A stretch of 64,000 bases of DNA, from positions 148,900 to 212,899 of the forward strand of contig CAVTIV010000018.1 of NCBI GenBank assembly GCA_963734865.1, read 5' to 3'. This DNA comes from CBDCUW01 sp963734865 (GTDB lineage Bacteria; Planctomycetota; Planctomycetia; Pirellulales; Pirellulaceae). The notes below the pieces were generated by a model. That model was not told the DNA's origin. It saw only the letters and a program-made list of their open reading frames with translations, and ran no database searches. Both the position numbers and the translations under genes were made by a program. Numbering within the stretch: the stretch's first letter is position 1; every line of letters starts with the position of its first letter. Below are positions 1 to 9,146 of the stretch, in pieces.

Positions 1-235
1 GACCATCAACGTGAATGTTCGGTAACACGCAACCTGGGCCAGCATGGCCAGGAGGATGAGCGGTAACTACCAATGCATTGCTTGTGACCACAAGGCGGAT
101 TTGCCCAACAGAGGGTGATCCAACCACGTAATCAAAAAAAATGGCGCAGCGGCCATCCCCAACAGGGATCTGGGATCGGGCGGGTCGAGTTTCACGCACA
201 CCCAGAGAGTGAGACGATCAGCGCAGAAGTGATCG
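1..235. other. no gene recognised
   Basis: I see no convincing coding region here. The short open frame on the plus strand at about 115-312 runs antisense into the FliL-like gene and has no recognisable features. The stretch lies downstream of the minus-strand gene at 236-721, so it may hold its 3' end signals, but I see no clear terminator hairpin. Confidence 0.4.
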
Positions 236-721
236 TTATCGCAACGCCAAGGCGGGGTCCGTGTCGAGAGTCAGATCGATCGTTTCGACCGGCAATTCCA
301 GCCAGTCCGTGATCAACATCCGTTGGACAAGCGGTTCGTCAAGATGTTCCAGCACAACACGCATCAGCTTCTCGCGGATTTGGCTTTGCGAAGGATCCAG
401 CAACCATTCGGGGTCGCTTCGCCGAAGCAATTGCTCCGATGCTTCGCGGATTTCCAAACGCACTTGCGAAATCTGCTCTTCCACTCGATGCCGCTTCGAT
501 GGAACGACGATCGCATGGAGCCGAAAGTGGTAGACCTTGGACAGATCGCTGACCGGTTGGAACCGAAAACTGCCAATTTCGACCGCTGTGCTCTCGGTAT
601 TATTCAGTCGTGCGACCCGACTGCGGACGTATCCGATCACCGCAGCATGGACCGCAACCATCAGCAGGATAAGGGCAGCACCCCAGTAGCGACGAAAAAG
701 TTTCACGAGACCGTCTCTCAA
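236..721 (-). CDS. FliL-like single-pass membrane protein
   Basis: The 161-residue protein has a short basic N-terminus, one hydrophobic segment at about residues 14-32, and then a soluble domain. Around residues 55-150 it has a beta strand (YHFRLHAIVV), a long helix (EEQISQVRLEIREASEQLL) and a closing ITDWLELP strand. That is the layout of FliL and other stator-associated, stomatin-like periplasmic proteins: strand, helix with regularly spaced leucines, then a final strand after a second helix. FliL proteins sit beside the flagellar motor, but no flagellar genes flank this one. Planctomycetes carry orphan FliL-like proteins, so a flagellar role is not established. It is divergent from the lipid kinase gene at 961. 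The family call rests on fold-level resemblance only. Confidence 0.45.
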   Translation of the reverse strand: MRDGLVKLFRRYWGAALILLMVAVHAAVIGYVRSRVARLNNTESTAVEIGSFRFQPVSDLSKVYHFRLHAIVVPSKRHRVEEQISQVRLEIREASEQLLRRSDPEWLLDPSQSQIREKLMRVVLEHLDEPLVQRMLITDWLELPVETIDLTLDTDPALALR

Positions 722-960
722 CCCGTTGCTGAAGATTCAGCCCACGGCAACGCGCCCCGAGCCGGATCCTGTTGAATGGGTCACACTGGTTTTTCCAGCA
801 TCTCCCATCATGGACCATTGAAATGTAGGTCACAATCGACGACTTGCCGCCGCGAAAGCCGAGTCGTGCGGTCACAATCGATTGCCCACGACTGCCGTCG
901 GCTCCGGATCCGCATTCCATTTTCCCGTCAATCGTATTCCCTACTCCCCGATCCGATACC

Positions 961-1881
961 GTGAACCCGATCGACCGCTTTCAAACTGGTGAACCGGCCC
1001 AGGTCTTGATCTTCACCAGTCCCAAAGCGGGAAGTGGTGTCGGCCGAGATCAGATTCCCCGATTGGTTCAGTTGGTCGACCAGGCCGGTGCCCGGGCGGT
1101 GATCACGCACACGGTGGAGGAGTTGCAACAGCACGTTCACGCCGCAGGCCTTGCCTCGATCGTGGTCACTGCCGGTGGAGACGGAACGTTGGCCTTGGCA
1201 TCGGAGACGGTTGGCGGCCAGGTACCAATGGTGCCCATGCCGCTGGGTACCGAAAACCTGCTGGCCATTCATTTCGGTCATTCGGCCCGCGCCGAAGATG
1301 TCTTGAACACGGTTCGCTATGGACCGAGCTATCGGCTCGACGCCGGTCTGGCCAACGGTCGCCAGTTTCTGATCATGGCCTCGTGCGGCTTTGACGCCGA
1401 GGTCGTACGCGGCATGCATCTAACCCGCAGTGGGCACATCAATCGGCTTAGCTACGCGAATCCGATTTTTCGGGCGTTGCGCAAATACACGTTCCCCAGA
1501 GTCCGCATCCGGATCGACGACGACGAATCGGGGACACCGGATTGCGGCTGGTGCATGGTCTTCAACTTGCCACGTTATGCGGCGGGATTAGTGATCGAAC
1601 CGGGCGCCGTTGGCGATGACGGCGCACTGGACGTGATCGGATTCCAGCGCGGCTCGGTTGTCAGTGGGTTGAGGTATTTCGGGGGTATCCTACTCCGGCG
1701 ACACCTCGGCTTCGGTGACGTCTTTCGCCGCCAGGGCACCACGATCGAACTGACGTCCAGCGAGCGGGTCCCGTACCAGTTGGATGGTGACTACGTCGGC
1801 CATCTGCCGCTGCGGATCGAGACGCTTCCCGGTCAGGTGCAGTTGCTATTGCCGCCAAAACCGGGCATTCACGACCGGTGA
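961..1881 (+). CDS. diacylglycerol/sphingosine-type lipid kinase (YegS/DgkB family)
   Basis: The protein belongs to the DAGK_cat superfamily, which phosphorylates lipid hydroxyls with ATP at the inner membrane face. The nucleotide-binding signature GGDGT is present about 75 residues in (VVTAGGDGTLALASE). It is followed by the PLGTENLLA segment and by a C-terminal beta-sandwich ending in QLDGDYVG. I chose the GTG at 961 (VNPIDRFQTGEPAQV), giving 306 residues, because the family usually starts just before the first strand. The ATG at 844 would add 39 low-complexity residues. The stop overlaps a possible GTG start of the next gene (kdsA) at 1878, so the two are probably co-transcribed. The substrate cannot be read from sequence. 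Confidence 0.8.
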   Translation: MNPIDRFQTGEPAQVLIFTSPKAGSGVGRDQIPRLVQLVDQAGARAVITHTVEELQQHVHAAGLASIVVTAGGDGTLALASETVGGQVPMVPMPLGTENLLAIHFGHSARAEDVLNTVRYGPSYRLDAGLANGRQFLIMASCGFDAEVVRGMHLTRSGHINRLSYANPIFRALRKYTFPRVRIRIDDDESGTPDCGWCMVFNLPRYAAGLVIEPGAVGDDGALDVIGFQRGSVVSGLRYFGGILLRRHLGFGDVFRRQGTTIELTSSERVPYQLDGDYVGHLPLRIETLPGQVQLLLPPKPGIHDR

Positions 1882-1916
1882 TTGTCGGATCGCGATCCAT
1901 CGCCGAAGATCTGGGA

Positions 1917-2786
1917 ATGAACTTGCCAACCAACATCGATTCGATCCAATCACCGATTGTGCCGGTCAACGTCGGGCCGTATCGATGTGGCCCCGGTGAA
2001 CCCCTGTTGTTGATCGCTGGACCCTGCGTGTTGCAGACACGTGATTTGGCGTTACAGATTGCCCAGGCGCTGGCGGTCCTGGGCGAACGAGATGACATCA
2101 ACGTCGTCTTCAAAGCTTCGTTTGACAAGGCGAATCGCACCAGCCTGCAGGCGGAACGGGGCCCGGGGTTGGATGACGGCTTGAAGATGCTTGCCGACGT
2201 GGGCCAAGCGACCGGGCTGCCGACCACGACCGATGTCCACCTTCCCGATCAAGCGGCCCGGGTCGGCGAGGTCTGTTCGTTGCTGCAGATACCGGCGTTT
2301 CTCGCTCGCCAAACCGACTTATTGGTGGCCGCGGCCGAAACCGGCCGGCCGGTCAACGTCAAAAAAGGCCAATTCATGTCCCCCGAGGACATGAAGTACG
2401 TCGTCGACAAGTTGCGGGCCAGCGGTGATGGTGGCGTCATGCTGTGCGAGCGCGGGACGTTTTTCGGCTATGGGCGGCTTGTCAATGACATGCAATCGCT
2501 GCCGATCATGAGGTCTTGGGGCGTTCCGGTCGTCTTTGATGCCACCCATAGTGTTCAGCGTCCGGGTGGTCTCGGGGGCGCCACCGGCGGAAACCGCGAA
2601 ATGGTTGAACCATTGGCCCGGGCCGCCGTAGCAATCGGTATCGACGCACTCTTTTTCGAGACTCACCCGGACCCCGCCACCTCGCCCAGCGATGGTGCCA
2701 ACATGATTCCCCTGGCCGCGTTCGAACCGATGATCGACCGGTTATTGAAGCTTCGGCGGATCGTCTCTGAAATGGACGCGTCGTAG
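1917..2786 (+). CDS. kdsA: 2-dehydro-3-deoxyphosphooctonate aldolase (KDO-8-P synthase)
   Basis: KdsA condenses phosphoenolpyruvate with arabinose-5-phosphate to give KDO-8-phosphate for the lipopolysaccharide inner core, in the cytoplasm. The protein shows the family blocks LLIAGPCVLQ, FKASFDKANRTS, TDVHLPDQA, QIPAFLARQTDLL, VNVKKGQFMSPEDM, CERGTFFGYG, VFDATHSVQ and FFETHPDP. They are complete and in order. From the ATG at 1917 it is 289 residues, close to the usual 280. A GTG at 1878 that overlaps the lipid kinase stop would add 13 residues and is less likely. Its presence supports a Gram-negative, LPS-type envelope in the planctomycete donor. Confidence 0.95.
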   Translation: MNLPTNIDSIQSPIVPVNVGPYRCGPGEPLLLIAGPCVLQTRDLALQIAQALAVLGERDDINVVFKASFDKANRTSLQAERGPGLDDGLKMLADVGQATGLPTTTDVHLPDQAARVGEVCSLLQIPAFLARQTDLLVAAAETGRPVNVKKGQFMSPEDMKYVVDKLRASGDGGVMLCERGTFFGYGRLVNDMQSLPIMRSWGVPVVFDATHSVQRPGGLGGATGGNREMVEPLARAAVAIGIDALFFETHPDPATSPSDGANMIPLAAFEPMIDRLLKLRRIVSEMDAS

Positions 2787-2848
2787 TCGCCCAGTCGTAC
2801 GCAGCGCGCCTTCATCCAACCTCCCACGACTCGTCTCTCAGCTTTTCG

Positions 2849-4625
2849 ATGGTCTTACCTCACCGGCTCGTTACCCCTCTGCTCCTTTTCACCGCCTCGC
2901 TGTTGACATTGATCGGCTGCAGCGAGGACGCCGGAAGAGTGCGCGAAATCCAAGCCCAACGACACAGGCAAGTCCAAGCTTCGTCCCAGCAGGACCATTT
3001 AGCCGACGCATTTGGCTTGCTGCAAAGACTTGTCGATCTGAATGCCGACAAAGCGCGACAGCAAATCGCATACCACCTGAACCGATGGCAAGAGCAATCG
3101 CCCGACGACAACCCGGCGAGAGTACCTGATCTTGTGCGAACGATCAGCGACGTGCTGCCGGCCGAAATTGCCGCCCAGCGGATCACCCGTGACCGGTTCG
3201 TCGCCTCGGACGTGAACCATCTTCGCGACTCGTTCTTGTTTCGGAAAATCGTGCAATGGGTCGATAGTGAACGTTCGGATGATCCGTTGTTGACCGATTG
3301 GCTGAAGCAGCAACAGCGCGAGATTGGTGACGACGCGGCTGGGCAGCTTCGCACAGCGACACGCCTGTTCGACTGGACGGTGCGCAACATCGCCTTCGAA
3401 ACCACTGACACCGATGAGCCAAGTGCCCAATGCCCCCCCGCTGCCTTTGGGGATGATGTTCGAGGGACCCGGTTATCGCCAATCCGACTACCAGACAGTC
3501 TTTCGCGGCACAGGGGACTCGCTGCAGCGAGCCGGCGTGTTCACACAATTATGTCGGCAGGCATCGATCCCCGCATTTGTTTTGTCGATCCCGTCGGCCG
3601 ACAGCGGAGAATTGAATCCTTGGTGCATCGGGGTTTTGATCGGCGACCAGGTTTATCTGTTCGAACCACAACTGGGAACCTTTATCCCGGGCCCGAATCA
3701 GGTCGGTATCGCGACGCTCGCCCAGGCACGCAGCGATGATTCGGTGCTGCGTCGATTGAATGTGCCCGGTTTTTTTGACTACCCCTACAGTAAACAAGAT
3801 GTTCAGCAATGCACCGCACTGTTGAACGTGAGCCCCGAGGCGATCAGTTCGCGAATGAAACACCTGCAATCGGGTTTGACAGGGAATCGCAGAATGGTGG
3901 TCTATGTCGATGTCGATTCGTTGGCCAAGCGGATTGACGAGGCATCAGGGATCGCCGGCGTCCGGCTTTGGAACGTACCGCTGCTTGCCGAGAGCTACGA
4001 AGTGGCGATGAAGAACGCGGCTGAACGAGATCCGATGTTTGCCTTTTGGTACGTCTCGAGGTGGGCAATCCTGGACGCTCCCGTTGTCACGTCCGAGCAA
4101 CTCGCCCGCGGTCGCTGGCGTCATTTGCAGGGTCAATTCGACACCGACGAGAAAGAGAACGTGGAGGGTGCCCGAACGCTGTATCTCGCCCTGCGTGCGC
4201 CCGAGTTTGAAATCGAAAAGTTAGATATCGACGTCGATCTACAAAAGGCATACGGAATTCGCCGCGAACTCGGCACCGAAAAACAGGTCTACGAGCGACA
4301 GATCCAGCAGGTACAAGGCATGATGCGACTCGGAAAAAGAACCGCCACGTATTGGCTAAGCCTGATTCAGTACGATGACCAGCGCTTCCAGACGGCCGAA
4401 AGCTGGCTCGTCAAACGGGTGTTGGACGAAGAACAACAATCGTTCTGGGAACCGGCGGCGAGATACAACCTGGCACGGACCGCCGAACGACTGGGTAATC
4501 CCGAGCAGGCAATTGAACTGTACAAGACCGCCGGTGACCCACAGGAGCATGGAAACCGCATCCGAGCCAGATTGGTTGCCAAGGCAGCCGAGAGCGAAAA
4601 CGAAAACGAAAACGAAAACCCGTAG
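2849..4625 (+). CDS. lipoprotein with transglutaminase-like region, frameshifted
   Basis: The N-terminus is a lipoprotein signal ending in LIGC (about residues 8-24). The reading frame runs to about 3430 and then shifts by one base at a run of seven C (near 3433). The continuation, from LPLGMMFEGPGYRQSD onward, is well formed and runs to 4625. Removing one C gives a single protein of about 591 residues. The middle part (QRAGVFTQLCRQASIPAFVLSI) matches the core of transglutaminase-like domains of planctomycete lipoproteins. The C-terminal third is helical and TPR-like (ARYNLARTAERLGNPEQAIELYKTA). It ends in an ENENENENP tail coded by a CGAAAA repeat. The function is unknown. I read the frameshift as a homopolymer sequencing error. 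Confidence 0.65.
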
Positions 4626-4629
4626 GCCC

Positions 4630-5202
4630 TCAACCGTCCGTTAGCTGTTCAATCCGAATGGTCTGGAGATCCGCCGATAACTTGGGAAATGCCGTGTCGA
4701 TCACGCCCTCTCGGGCCAGTTGCTGAAGGTTCGCCGATGGGTCAACCCGGCACGACTTCAATAGCACTAACTCCTCTGCCTGGATTTCAATTGCCATCGC
4801 CGCCGCGATCGAGTCGGTTGTCGTACTCCAGTCGGTCGGTAAATCGAATCCATAGCCTCGACCGTAAAACGATCGGACCGACACGAGTGTTGGATTGTCG
4901 ACCGGGTCCGCCGAATCGATCATCGCCGATAGCCTGTTGGGCGCGTCGATCTGATGCCACCGCTCGAACCACTTGGCGGCAATCTCGAAGGTGACTTGCA
5001 GTAGATCGACGCACCGCCAGTGAACCTCGGCTGAGACACCGGGTCGCTGTTGATCCAGGTGTCGGATCGCATCGATCAACTCACCACCGCCGACGACCAG
5101 CAGCGTCCGCGCAGGAGATTGCCTGGCGAGCCATTGTGGCAACGCATCCAACAAGTCGCTGCGCGTCAGCAAGCTGCCGCCAACTTTGACTACTCTTCGC
5201 AT
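4630..5202 (-). CDS. mfnE: amino-acid-kinase family protein, MfnE-like (C1 cofactor pathway)
   Basis: The 190-residue protein opens with VVKVGGSLL and then LLVVGGGELIDAIR, the phosphate and nucleotide loops of the amino acid kinase (aspartokinase/UMP kinase) fold. In archaea MfnE phosphorylates aminomethylfuran phosphate during methanofuran synthesis. Bacterial homologues cluster with H4MPT-linked C1 genes. The gene lies 3 bp downstream of the mfnF-like gene, which lies directly after an mfnD-like ATP-grasp gene. This conserved trio is the main reason for the assignment, since the fold alone would not distinguish it. Its catalytic role in a bacterium is inferred. Confidence 0.65.
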   Translation of the reverse strand: MRRVVKVGGSLLTRSDLLDALPQWLARQSPARTLLVVGGGELIDAIRHLDQQRPGVSAEVHWRCVDLLQVTFEIAAKWFERWHQIDAPNRLSAMIDSADPVDNPTLVSVRSFYGRGYGFDLPTDWSTTTDSIAAAMAIEIQAEELVLLKSCRVDPSANLQQLAREGVIDTAFPKLSADLQTIRIEQLTDG

Positions 5203-5205
5203 CGA

Positions 5206-6228
5206 TCAATGAACGCCTTCGTGATTGGCGATGTTCAGCAATTGGGCAACGGCATACGACGGTGCGGACCGCGACAATTCGGTTCCCAATTCGTCGGCCA
5301 GTCGCAGAACGCGTTCGCCCCCTGGTATTTCGATCAGATCATCGCCGTGACCGCTGAGCACAACAAGTGGTTTGCCGATCGCGATTCGAGCGATGGCGTC
5401 GCGAATCCGTCTGGTCGCGGCAAGATGAACTTGCATCGCCAGTTCCATCGCATCCTCGGCAGTTACACGACGGCGATCGAGACCGATCATGCGGGCCAGG
5501 CGGTTGGCGGCCATCTCACGCGTTCGCGGTTTGCTGTCGGAACTGTCGTGATCATCCGCGGACTCTCCCTGGTATCCGAGGATGATTCGCGCGTCGTCGG
5601 TCGTGGCGAACAGCTCGTTCATCACCGCGATTTCTTGACCTCGAAATCGGAGCCGATCGACGATCGCACAGACGGGTGTTCGACGACAACCGACGTAGAC
5701 CAACGAGCCTTCCCGAAGGCGGTCATGGTCCGTGGTTGCCAGGGTCGCGACGCGACCTTGCTGAATCGGAATGATGTCGGTGGTGGTCGATCCGATATCG
5801 ATCAAAACGGCATCGCTTGCGATCTCGCGTCCCACATAGCTGGCCAACGCGTGCCAGTTTGCAGCGGCGACGAGGTCAACGTCCAGGGAGGCCCGCTGGG
5901 CGGTTCGGAATTCACCATCGACACCATAAAACCGCACGGTCTTTCCGCCGACCATGGCTGCCGCATCACAGACGTGTCGAACAATGTGCTCGACCCCCTC
6001 GGCTCGATCGACGAAACAGTCGGCCAACTCGCCTGTCATCGTGACCGCCAATGTCGCGCAGTCGGCGAACCGCGCGGTCAGGTCCGCACGAATCGTCGCG
6101 GCAAGTCGATCCGGCTGACGCCACATTTCAAAATGACGCGAGAAAGCAACACCCGATGTGTCGGCATACTTCAGATTCGCGCCACCGATATCCAATCCGA
6201 CGATGCCGCGGTTCGACGTAGCAGTCAC
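5206..6228 (-). CDS. mfnF: hydantoinase/oxoprolinase-like H4MPT-linked C1 pathway protein, MfnF-like
   Basis: The 340-residue protein has the actin-like ATPase phosphate loops of the hydantoinase A/oxoprolinase family: VGLDIGGANLKYA near the N-terminus and VLIDIGSTTTDIIPI at about residue 142. A further conserved block reads GSLVYVGCRRTPVCAI. This subfamily is the one found with tetrahydromethanopterin-dependent formaldehyde oxidation genes in methylotrophs and planctomycetes. The archaeal counterpart MfnF joins the furan and tyramine-glutamate halves of methanofuran. The start ATG overlaps the stop of mfnD by 4 bp (6225-6228), showing tight coupling. The family call is firm and the exact reaction in this organism is inferred. 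Confidence 0.75.
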   Translation of the reverse strand: MTATSNRGIVGLDIGGANLKYADTSGVAFSRHFEMWRQPDRLAATIRADLTARFADCATLAVTMTGELADCFVDRAEGVEHIVRHVCDAAAMVGGKTVRFYGVDGEFRTAQRASLDVDLVAAANWHALASYVGREIASDAVLIDIGSTTTDIIPIQQGRVATLATTDHDRLREGSLVYVGCRRTPVCAIVDRLRFRGQEIAVMNELFATTDDARIILGYQGESADDHDSSDSKPRTREMAANRLARMIGLDRRRVTAEDAMELAMQVHLAATRRIRDAIARIAIGKPLVVLSGHGDDLIEIPGGERVLRLADELGTELSRSAPSYAVAQLLNIANHEGVH

Positions 6229-7247
6229 GCGTTGTCGGCTACCATATCATTGATCCAGACTTGTCCGTCGCGCGTCCAACGCACCGAGTCGATCGTCACA
6301 TGACAAGAAACAGGCCCTGTTTCCAAATCAAACAAGCGTGCGGCGAGATTGCCATTGATCATTTTCCGCAGGCCAACGTAAGAAGTTGTCAATCGCGGAT
6401 TGATCTCGATCACGCAGTCATTGCTGGGACGCTTGCCGAGCAACAGATCCAAGCCGACGAACCCTCGCGCGGTCGGTGGCATTGCGGCAATCGCGCGGGA
6501 AGCGAGTGCCGTCACGCGACGTTGCGAATCGGCGTCAAGTGGCCCACTGCCACCGATATACTCGCATGTCGTCTCGCAAAGTTCTTGCCGCACTGCTGGC
6601 AAAATGGTTTGCTGCGTGGACGATGCGACAAGAGCCACCGAAACGGGCCGGCCCGGCATCCAAGCCTGGAGTAACAGGTCGTCACGCAGTTGTTCGCGAG
6701 CATCGTCGAACGAATGAAATGTTTGGATCTCTTGCGTGCCGCATCCGTCACGCGGTTTGACGACAAACTTCTTACAATCGGTTAACTGCTGCTCAAACCG
6801 CTGGTCTGAAAGCGCCATGTACAACGGGTGTGCCACGCCTGCTGCCCACAGCGTCTTTGCCGTTAGCAGTTTGTCACTGGCCACGCGCAGGAAATCGCCG
6901 CTGCTGGCGATCACATCAATCCCGCCGGCCCGCAACATGGCCGCCGCCTTGGCCAATACACCATCGCTCTCGGGCGCAATGATCAATGCCGCATCACAGT
7001 CACGTGCCGCGGCAATCCACTGGGACCACAAACTCAGCTTGGGATTCATCGCCGCGGTTTCCGTGGCGTCGACCGAGACTCCCAGTCGCGGTTCCAACGG
7101 TACCACGGTCTGAGCGAATTCGGACAGGTCGCTGACGATGGCACGTAACATCGCAGCGCCCTCCTGTCGCAGACTCGCCGGAATTTGATCGATCGCTTGG
7201 TGGGCCAGACCGCCACCGCAAACGTACTCGCCAACAAAGATTCGCAT
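6225..7247 (-). CDS. mfnD: ATP-grasp ligase, MfnD-like (tyramine-glutamate ligase type)
   Basis: The protein starts MRIFVGEYVCGGG and has an ATP-grasp core: KFVVKPRDGCGTQEIQ (the lysine strand), LLQAWMPGRPVSVALV, and the metal-binding VGLDLLLG with VIEINPRLTTSYVGLR near residue 300. Archaeal MfnD ligates tyramine to glutamate in methanofuran biosynthesis, and bacterial homologues sit in H4MPT C1 clusters exactly as here. I use the ATG at 7247, since a longer frame from 7301 would overlap sufT. It follows sufT by 25 bp, so the suf block and this trio are probably one transcript. The enzymatic assignment is by family and neighbourhood. Confidence 0.7.
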   Translation of the reverse strand: MRIFVGEYVCGGGLAHQAIDQIPASLRQEGAAMLRAIVSDLSEFAQTVVPLEPRLGVSVDATETAAMNPKLSLWSQWIAAARDCDAALIIAPESDGVLAKAAAMLRAGGIDVIASSGDFLRVASDKLLTAKTLWAAGVAHPLYMALSDQRFEQQLTDCKKFVVKPRDGCGTQEIQTFHSFDDAREQLRDDLLLQAWMPGRPVSVALVASSTQQTILPAVRQELCETTCEYIGGSGPLDADSQRRVTALASRAIAAMPPTARGFVGLDLLLGKRPSNDCVIEINPRLTTSYVGLRKMINGNLAARLFDLETGPVSCHVTIDSVRWTRDGQVWINDMVADNA

Positions 7248-7272
7248 GCGCAATGCCCCTGAAATGGGGAGG

Positions 7273-7593
7273 CTAAAAGATCCCGAGGTGGTCTCGGGCA
7301 TCGTCCGTCATTTTATCGGGTGACCACGGCGGATCCATCACCACCTTGACTTCGCAGGTCCCCACCTCCTCGAGCCCTTCTGCGGCAGCCTTGGTGCCGG
7401 CCACCAATTGGGGGCCCGCCGGACACATCGGGCTGGTCATCGTCATCTCGACCGAAACGTCATGCGTCCCCTGCTCATTCTGTTCGCCGATCGAAATGAC
7501 ATAAATCAGCCCTAAATCGACAATATTGACATACAATTCGGGATCGATGACCTGTTTCAGAGCTTCACGAACGTTGTCTTCGGCGAGCGCCAT
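7273..7593 (-). CDS. sufT: Fe-S assembly protein SufT (MIP18/DUF59 family)
   Basis: This is a 106-residue single-domain MIP18-family protein. It shows VIDPELYVNIVDLGLIY, the family signature, and MTMTSPMCPAGPQLV with the conserved cysteine. SufT helps mature Fe-S proteins under high demand and commonly ends bacterial suf operons. It is 39 bp downstream of sufD and 25 bp upstream of mfnD. Length and motifs are intact. Confidence 0.85.
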   Translation of the reverse strand: MALAEDNVREALKQVIDPELYVNIVDLGLIYVISIGEQNEQGTHDVSVEMTMTSPMCPAGPQLVAGTKAAAEGLEEVGTCEVKVVMDPPWSPDKMTDDARDHLGIF

Positions 7594-7632
7594 TGCTATT
7601 CCTGTGTTACGAATCGAGTGGTTCGGAACGGA

Positions 7633-8937
7633 TCATTCGTATTCGCGGACTTGGCGGGCAATCGCGGCACCAAGCGCGTTGCGAACGCTTTCGATTGTGA
7701 TCCGATCGAAAATTTGTTGAAAAAATCCGCTGACAATCATACGAGTGGCTTCCTTGCGAGTGAAACCGCGACAACGGGCATAGAAAATCTGCTCTTCATC
7801 GACTTGGGCTGTCGTGCTTCCGTGCGTGCAGCGAACGTCGTCTGCCTCAATTTCCAGTCCGGGGATCGAGTCGGCTCGAGACGAGTGCGACAACACAAGG
7901 TTGTCATTGCGTTGATAGCCGTCGGTTTTCTGGGCGTCCTTGTCCACTTTGATCATGCCTCGCCAAACCGTCCGGCTGTTGTCCTGTTGTGCCGCCTTGT
8001 ACAGGAAGTCGCTGTGACAGCTCGGTGCACGATGATGTTGCAGTGTGTGGTAGGCGATGTGCTGGCGTCCTTCGGTGAACATCACACCATTGACTTGGCA
8101 ATTGGCCCCCGGTCCGATCAAGTCGACCGACTGATTGACCTTGGATAACATCGACCCCATCGCAGCGATCGTCCATTGCAGCGATGCATCCCGGTCAACC
8201 ATTGCCTTCTGGTGGGAAAAGTTGAACGTCTTTTGCCCCCATTCCTGCAGGTTCACGTACCGCAGATGGGAGCCCGGCTTTTGGATCAATTCCACCGCAC
8301 CCAGATGCAGCCCTTTCGCATCGTGGGAAACGCGTTGGATTCATGCAGCAAAGTTGCTTCGGCACCTTCCTCCAACACGACCAACGTATGCGTGGTGTCG
8401 GTACCACCGTCGGACATCATCGACCCGATGTGCAGCGGCCGATCAACAATCACGCCTCGAGGCACGTACAAAAACTGGCCGCCCGACCAAAATGCGGCGT
8501 GGATCGCGGCGAATTTGTCATAATCGGGATCGACCGCGGTAAACAAGTGCGGGCGGACCAGTTCTGGTTTCTCAGCGGCACAAACGCTCCAGGCTTCCGA
8601 ACACAACCCCTTTGGCCGCATACGACTCCTCTAGCGACTCGCGAACCAGGCAACTGTCGACCGTCTCGATGGACCCGGCCAAGTCGACACCATCGAGCAA
8701 TTGGTGCGCCGCGATCGTGTCGCCCGCCGTGGTCGCCGGGAGTCCGAATTTTTCTAGCTGAAAGGTGCGAATGTCGGTCCGGATCCACTCCTCGTGACGC
8801 CGATCGGGCCACTGCATCGCTTGGGCATGTTGCCACGCCTCGCGCCGCAAATCCAGGAGCCAATCGGGCTCGATACGAGAGTCGAGGAACGTGTCGAACC
8901 CGGCTGCATCGAATGTTGAATGGGTTGCTTGAATCAT
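7633..8937 (-). CDS. sufD: Fe-S cluster assembly protein SufD, two frameshifts
   Basis: SufD pairs with SufB in the SufBC2D scaffold. The coding sequence is spread over three frames. The first part is 8937 to about 8590 (helical N-terminus with RRHEEWIRTDIRTF). The middle part is about 8590 to 8300 (AAIHAAFWSGGQFLYVPRGV). The last part is about 8300 to 7633 (AYHTLQHHRAPSCHSDFLYKA, then VDEEQIFYARCRGF). All three segments match SufD in order and without gaps. The first shift is one extra base near 8592 and the second is one missing base near 8303. With both corrected the protein is about 434 residues, a normal SufD length. Opposite, compensating indels inside an otherwise conserved essential gene point to sequence error, not decay. 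Confidence 0.85.
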
Positions 8938-9146
8938 GATCGTTCTATCGCGGCACGAATGGTTTGTCAGATGGAAAGGCTAGGATTGGCGATCGCGAAA
9001 AAAGGGGGGGACAGGCGTCCCAAGGTCGAAGCATCCGACAGGCCGCTCTTGGTGGTTGGCCACTCCACCCTTGCCCTGCGTGGCCCCTGCTTGATGGCCC
9101 CTGCTTCCTGTAATGCATTGCCGTCAATGGAAGCATTGACAAACCG

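Noticed and set aside
5050..6303. 417-codon open frame on the plus strand
   Set aside because: It is antisense to mfnE and mfnF, which have clear family motifs. Its translation has no recognisable domain and reflects high-GC third-position bias.
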